Source: Paulinella micropora
Lineage: Eukaryota > Cercozoa > Imbricatea > Euglyphida
Reading direction: 5' to 3'
Assembly (NCBI GenBank): GCA_009731375.1
Contig: BJOX01000132.1
Location: forward strand, 220,145-251,199
Length of the DNA: 31,055 nucleotides
Shown here: positions 28,015 through 31,055 of the stretch, in pieces
How positions within the stretch are numbered: position 1 is the stretch's first letter
Layout: the number at the start of each line of letters is the position of its first letter
The notes under the pieces: generated by a model
What the model was told of the DNA's origin: nothing
The model's database searches: none
Seen by the model: the letters and a program-made list of their open reading frames with translations, nothing else
Program-made: the position numbers and the translations under genes

Positions 28015-29853
28015 ATGGTAGTTAAAACAACTCGCGTTGAAGTCATTCCAACAATCGGCAAACGAACTATTAACTCAAGCACCAACATGGCTGGAGGCAA
28101 AAAGAAGACTGGTCGCAAGAAGAAGCAAGGAGGCAAGGGACAAGCAGGTGGTAAAATCAACTGGCAAAANNNNNNNNNNNNNNNNNNNNNNNNNNNNNNN
28201 NNNNNNNNNNNNNNNNNNNNNNNNNNNNNNNNNNNNNNNNNNNNNNNNNNNNNNNNNNNNNNNNNNNNNNNNNNNNNNNNNNNNNNNNNNNNNNNNNNNN
28301 NNNNNNNNNNNNNNNNNNNNNNNNNNNNNNNNNNNNNNNNNNNNNNNNNNNNNNNNNNNNNNNNNNNNNNNNNNNNNNNNNNNNNNNNNNNNNNNNNNNN
28401 NNNNNNNNNNNNNNNNNNNNNNNNNNNNNNNNNNNNNNNNNNNNNNNNNNNNNNNNNNNNNNNNNNNNNNNNNNNNNNNNNNNNNNNNNNNNNNNNNNNN
28501 NNNNNNNNNNNNNNNNNNNNNNNNNNNNNNNNNNNNNNNNNNNNNNNNNNNNNNNNNNNNNNNNNNNNNNNNNNNNNNNNNNNNNNNNNNNNNNNNNNNN
28601 NNNNNNNNNNNNNNNNNNNNNNNNNNNNNNNNNNNNNNNNNNNNNNNNNNNNNNNNNNNNNNNNNNNNNNNNNNNNNNNNNNNNNNNNNNNNNNNNNNNN
28701 NNNNNNNNNNNNNNNNNNNNNNNNNNNNNNNNNNNNNNNNNNNNNNNNNNNNNNNNNNNNNNNNNNNNNNNNNNNNNNNNNNNNNNNNNNNNNNNNNNNN
28801 NNNNNNNNNNNNNNNNNNNNNNNNNNNNNNNNNNNNNNNNNNNNNNNNNNNNNNNNNNNNNNNNNNNNNNNNNNNNNNNNNNNNNNNNNNNNNNNNNNNN
28901 NNNNNNNNNNNNNNNNNNNNNNNNNNNNNNNNNNNNNNNNNNNNNNNNNNNNNNNNNNNNNNNNNNNNNNNNNNNNNNNNNNNNNNNNNNNNNNNNNNNN
29001 NNNNNNNNNNNNNNNNNNNNAAGGAACGACAAGAACAAAAAGCCAGAGAACTAAGAAGGGAGCAAAAACTCATAGATGACGTAAAATATGAAAAAGATAG
29101 AAAAAATAGGATACAGGCATTACCACCGCCACCGCAACAACACTATATTATGCAACCACAGCAGGGGCAACCACAAGCACCGCCATTAGGAGCACCACAA
29201 CAAGCACCGCCATTTGGAGCACCACCACAAGCACCGCCATTACCTAATTTAGGAGATGAAGCACCATTGAAAACGAAAGAGCAATATGAGGAAGAAAAAA
29301 AGCAAAAGCAGAAAGATATTGAAACACTGAAATTAGCAGGATATACAGATAAGTTCATAAAAAAGATGAGTCGTAAAGACTTACAAAAAGCCAGTCAAAA
29401 TATTCAGATGGCTATAGCCACAGCGACATCTTTAGAGGAACAGAAAAGTTAGCAGAAGAATATAAAGAAAAACTTGAAAAGGAAGAAAAGAAGGCAGAAG
29501 AAAAGGGTAAGCATCTTGAAAATTTACAAATTAATCAATTTTTAATCTCTGCATTTTCAAAAACTTATCACCCAAACATTACTATAAAAGAGTTAGCACA
29601 GGCTTTAAAAAAGAGACTAGATAGTGATGGACATAAAAAATTAAATTACAAAGACACTTCAAAGTGGATAATTGACATGATTAAAAGGTTTAATATTGAT
29701 GTTGGAAATGAAAAGGAAAACGTAAAAAGAAAAGTAGCGGATTATGCTAGATATGAAGATTATATGGGTATTAATGAGCAAAAAGGTAGTGGAGCGAAGA
29801 CATTAGAAGAATTAATTGATAAGGTATTTTCAATAGCGAAAAAAAATATTTAA
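28015..29853 (+). CDS. Long charged, proline-rich viral protein (gap and frame break)
   Basis: ATG at 28015 (MVVKTTRVEVIPTIG) or, perhaps better, 28087 (MAGGKKKTGRKKKQGGKGQ), a basic Gly/Lys-rich start. The middle lies in an 851-N gap. From 29021 it is a charged coiled coil, then a Pro/Gln/Ala repeat (PPLGAPQQAPPFGAPPQAPP). It next meets a stop at 29450-29452, but continues in another frame with a helical domain to TAA near 29853 (LENLQINQFLISAFSKTYHP). The break is at the 4-A run 29444-29447 and needs one more base. It lies between packaging ATPase and protease, so a structural or scaffold role is possible; no family is recognised. Confidence 0.6.
28170..29020. other. Assembly gap
   Basis: 851 N inside or between viral genes. 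A further small gene could be hidden here. Confidence 1.
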
Positions 29854-29876
29854 TCCGCAAAGATTGGAAACACACA

Positions 29877-30664
29877 ATGAATAAAAAGGACTTTGTAAAT
29901 ACTCTAACGAGCAAAATGACGATATACCCAAATGTTGATAAACAAGTTTCAAATGATTTGAATATTGACGAGGGAATACCCCAACCGCTACCCCCGAGTG
30001 TAGCGGAGACACCGCTACCACAGCCATTAGAGACACAACCACAGCAACCAGAGCCAGAGGAGGGGATTTCACCCCCTACCATACCCCCGAGCGTAGCGGA
30101 GACGCCACAACCACAGCAACCTGAGCCAGACAAAACAAGCCAGAGCCACCGCCAGACGAACAACAGGGTGAGGGGCGGGGACTAATGACTTATGAAATAG
30201 ACGACATAATGAAAAAATATAGATGGTATCTCGGAGCAATAGCCAGTGATGAAATCTATAAGTTGAAGCCCGGAAGCAGAAAGCGATACGGATTTATTAT
30301 GAATTTGGACAATCACAAACAAGCGGGGTCTCATTGGATTGCCGTTTACTGCTCTTTAGATGGCGATAGAAGTATAGAGATATACGACCCGCTAGCCCTG
30401 TATAAACCAACGGAAGAATTTCAACAACAAATGAAACAACTAATTGATATAAGCCACCCAAGCACATACCTGCTTATGAAGGTTAATCAAGTAAAACAAC
30501 AATCAGACACATCGGATACCTGCGGATGGCATAGTATGAGGTTTCTTTTAGAGCGAGCAAAAGGTATTAAATTTAAGTTTGCCAGTGGCTACACAGACTT
30601 AAAAGAAGAAGAAGCAGAAGAATTAAAAGCACAGAATGGCTACGGCTTTGACACTTTTATATGA
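29877..30664 (+). CDS. Adenovirus-type (Ulp1-like) cysteine protease with proline-rich leader, one frame break
   Basis: Maturation protease of the kind in virophages, Polintons and adenoviruses, which cuts capsid precursors. The catalytic part begins at ATG 30185. His is in GSHWIAVYC (H50), Asp in IEIYDPL (D68), Cys in DTCGWHSMRF (C113), and a Gln stands before the Cys (QQSD). All four expected residues are present. Upstream, ATG 29877 opens a leader with a Pro/Gln/Glu repeat (SVAETP twice). The leader reads into the protease in frame if one base is added at the 4-A run 30132-30135, and the protease frame is open back to there. So the native protein is probably about 263 residues with a flexible leader; alternatively the protease starts at 30185 by itself. 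Confidence 0.85.
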
Positions 30665-30706
30665 ATTATGTATTAAATAAAAGAATATAAAAGAATATAA
30701 AAGAAT
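30665..30706 (+). promoter_or_regulatory. AT-rich gap with triple AAAAGAATAT repeat
   Basis: Three successive copies of a 10-base unit AAAAGAATAT lie directly before ATG 30707; the last copy overlaps the start codon. They may be promoter or leader elements. Confidence 0.45.
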
Positions 30707-31055
30707 ATGCCCGACTACAAACAAGGAAAGATTTATTCAATCAGGTCTCACCAGACAGACGAAATTTATATTGGTTCAACAACTCAAACATTAGCACAGA
30801 GAATTGCTAAGCATAGAATAAATTATAAAAGTTGGAAGAATGGAAAGTCAAAATATACATCGTCTTTTGAAATTATTAAATATGGTGATGCCTACATTGA
30901 ATTAGTTATATTATTTCCGTGTGATAATAAAATGGAATTACTTAAACAAGAAGGTAATCATATTAGAAAACTAGATTGTGTGAATAAACGTATTGCGGGA
31001 AGGGAAAAGATAGAATACTACCAAGAAAATAAAACTGAAATATTGGAAAAAAATA
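30707..31055 (+). CDS. GIY-YIG nuclease (runs off the window)
   Basis: Begins MPDYKQGKIYSIRSHQ. GKIYSI and EIYIGST match the two strands of the GIY-YIG fold, followed by LAQRIAKHR with the conserved Arg. Later, LLKQEGNHIRKL has the likely metal-binding Glu, with VNKR after it. The family makes DNA nicks or breaks and is frequent in virophages, Polinton-like viruses and large DNA viruses, either as a selfish nuclease or in recombination. The frame is open at the right edge (at least 116 residues), so the C-terminal part is unseen. Confidence 0.8.
   Translation, partial: MPDYKQGKIYSIRSHQTDEIYIGSTTQTLAQRIAKHRINYKSWKNGKSKYTSSFEIIKYGDAYIELVILFPCDNKMELLKQEGNHIRKLDCVNKRIAGREKIEYYQENKTEILEKN

Noticed and set aside
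28037-28169. Alternative frame MKSFQQSANELLTQAPTW before the gap
   Set aside because: Depends on a non-ATG start and overlaps the ATG-initiated Gly/Lys-rich frame; its link across the gap is arbitrary.

Overview
The window is eukaryotic nuclear DNA from a protist- or alga-like genome that I cannot name. It has spliced genes with GT-AG and one probable GC-AG intron, a LINE fragment, very long microsatellites and eight assembly gaps (2200-2209, 2443-2779, 9063-9072, 9678-9687, 10389-11172, 23191-23961, 26358-26367, 28170-29020).

Region 1 (1-6.3 kb): a 5'-truncated non-LTR retrotransposon reverse transcriptase (502-1818, minus) sits between two microsatellites. It is followed by kilobases of CTT, ACT, CT, GTAT, GA and ATCT arrays, with a few exon-like GC-rich islands. 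5.15-6.29 kb is microsatellite-free sequence with no gene I can support.

Region 2 (6.5-14.3 kb, minus): I reconstruct a split gene for a membrane-anchored glycosyltransferase of GT25 type. Its small exons (33-205 bp) are separated by introns made almost only of tetranucleotide satellites. At many intron edges the exon sequence is repeated as a decaying direct copy, and in two cases the two copies supply the donor and the acceptor. This is the signature expected if introns arose by tandem duplication of coding sequence.

Region 3 (14.3-19.55 kb, minus): after another satellite/repeat zone comes a clean six-exon gene (16018-19548) for a type II membrane protein. It joins a DxD glycosyltransferase domain to a domain like the glycosyltransferase part of lysyl hydroxylases (PLOD). 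GT25 and PLOD-type enzymes are the two collagen-glycosylation families in animals, so the adjacency may be meaningful.

Region 4 (about 19.75-31.06 kb): base composition falls to AT-rich and gene style changes to compact, intronless and partly overlapping. This is an integrated virophage / Polinton-like virus: retroviral-type integrase, trimeric fibre with an S74 chaperone domain, small membrane protein, FtsK/HerA packaging ATPase, coiled-coil/proline-rich protein, adenovirus-type cysteine protease and GIY-YIG nuclease. The element runs off the right edge; major capsid, penton and polymerase genes are not visible. Most of its larger genes are broken by single-base A/T run changes, and the integrase and fibre also carry stops. 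Two of the breaks sit exactly on canonical -1 slippery heptamers.
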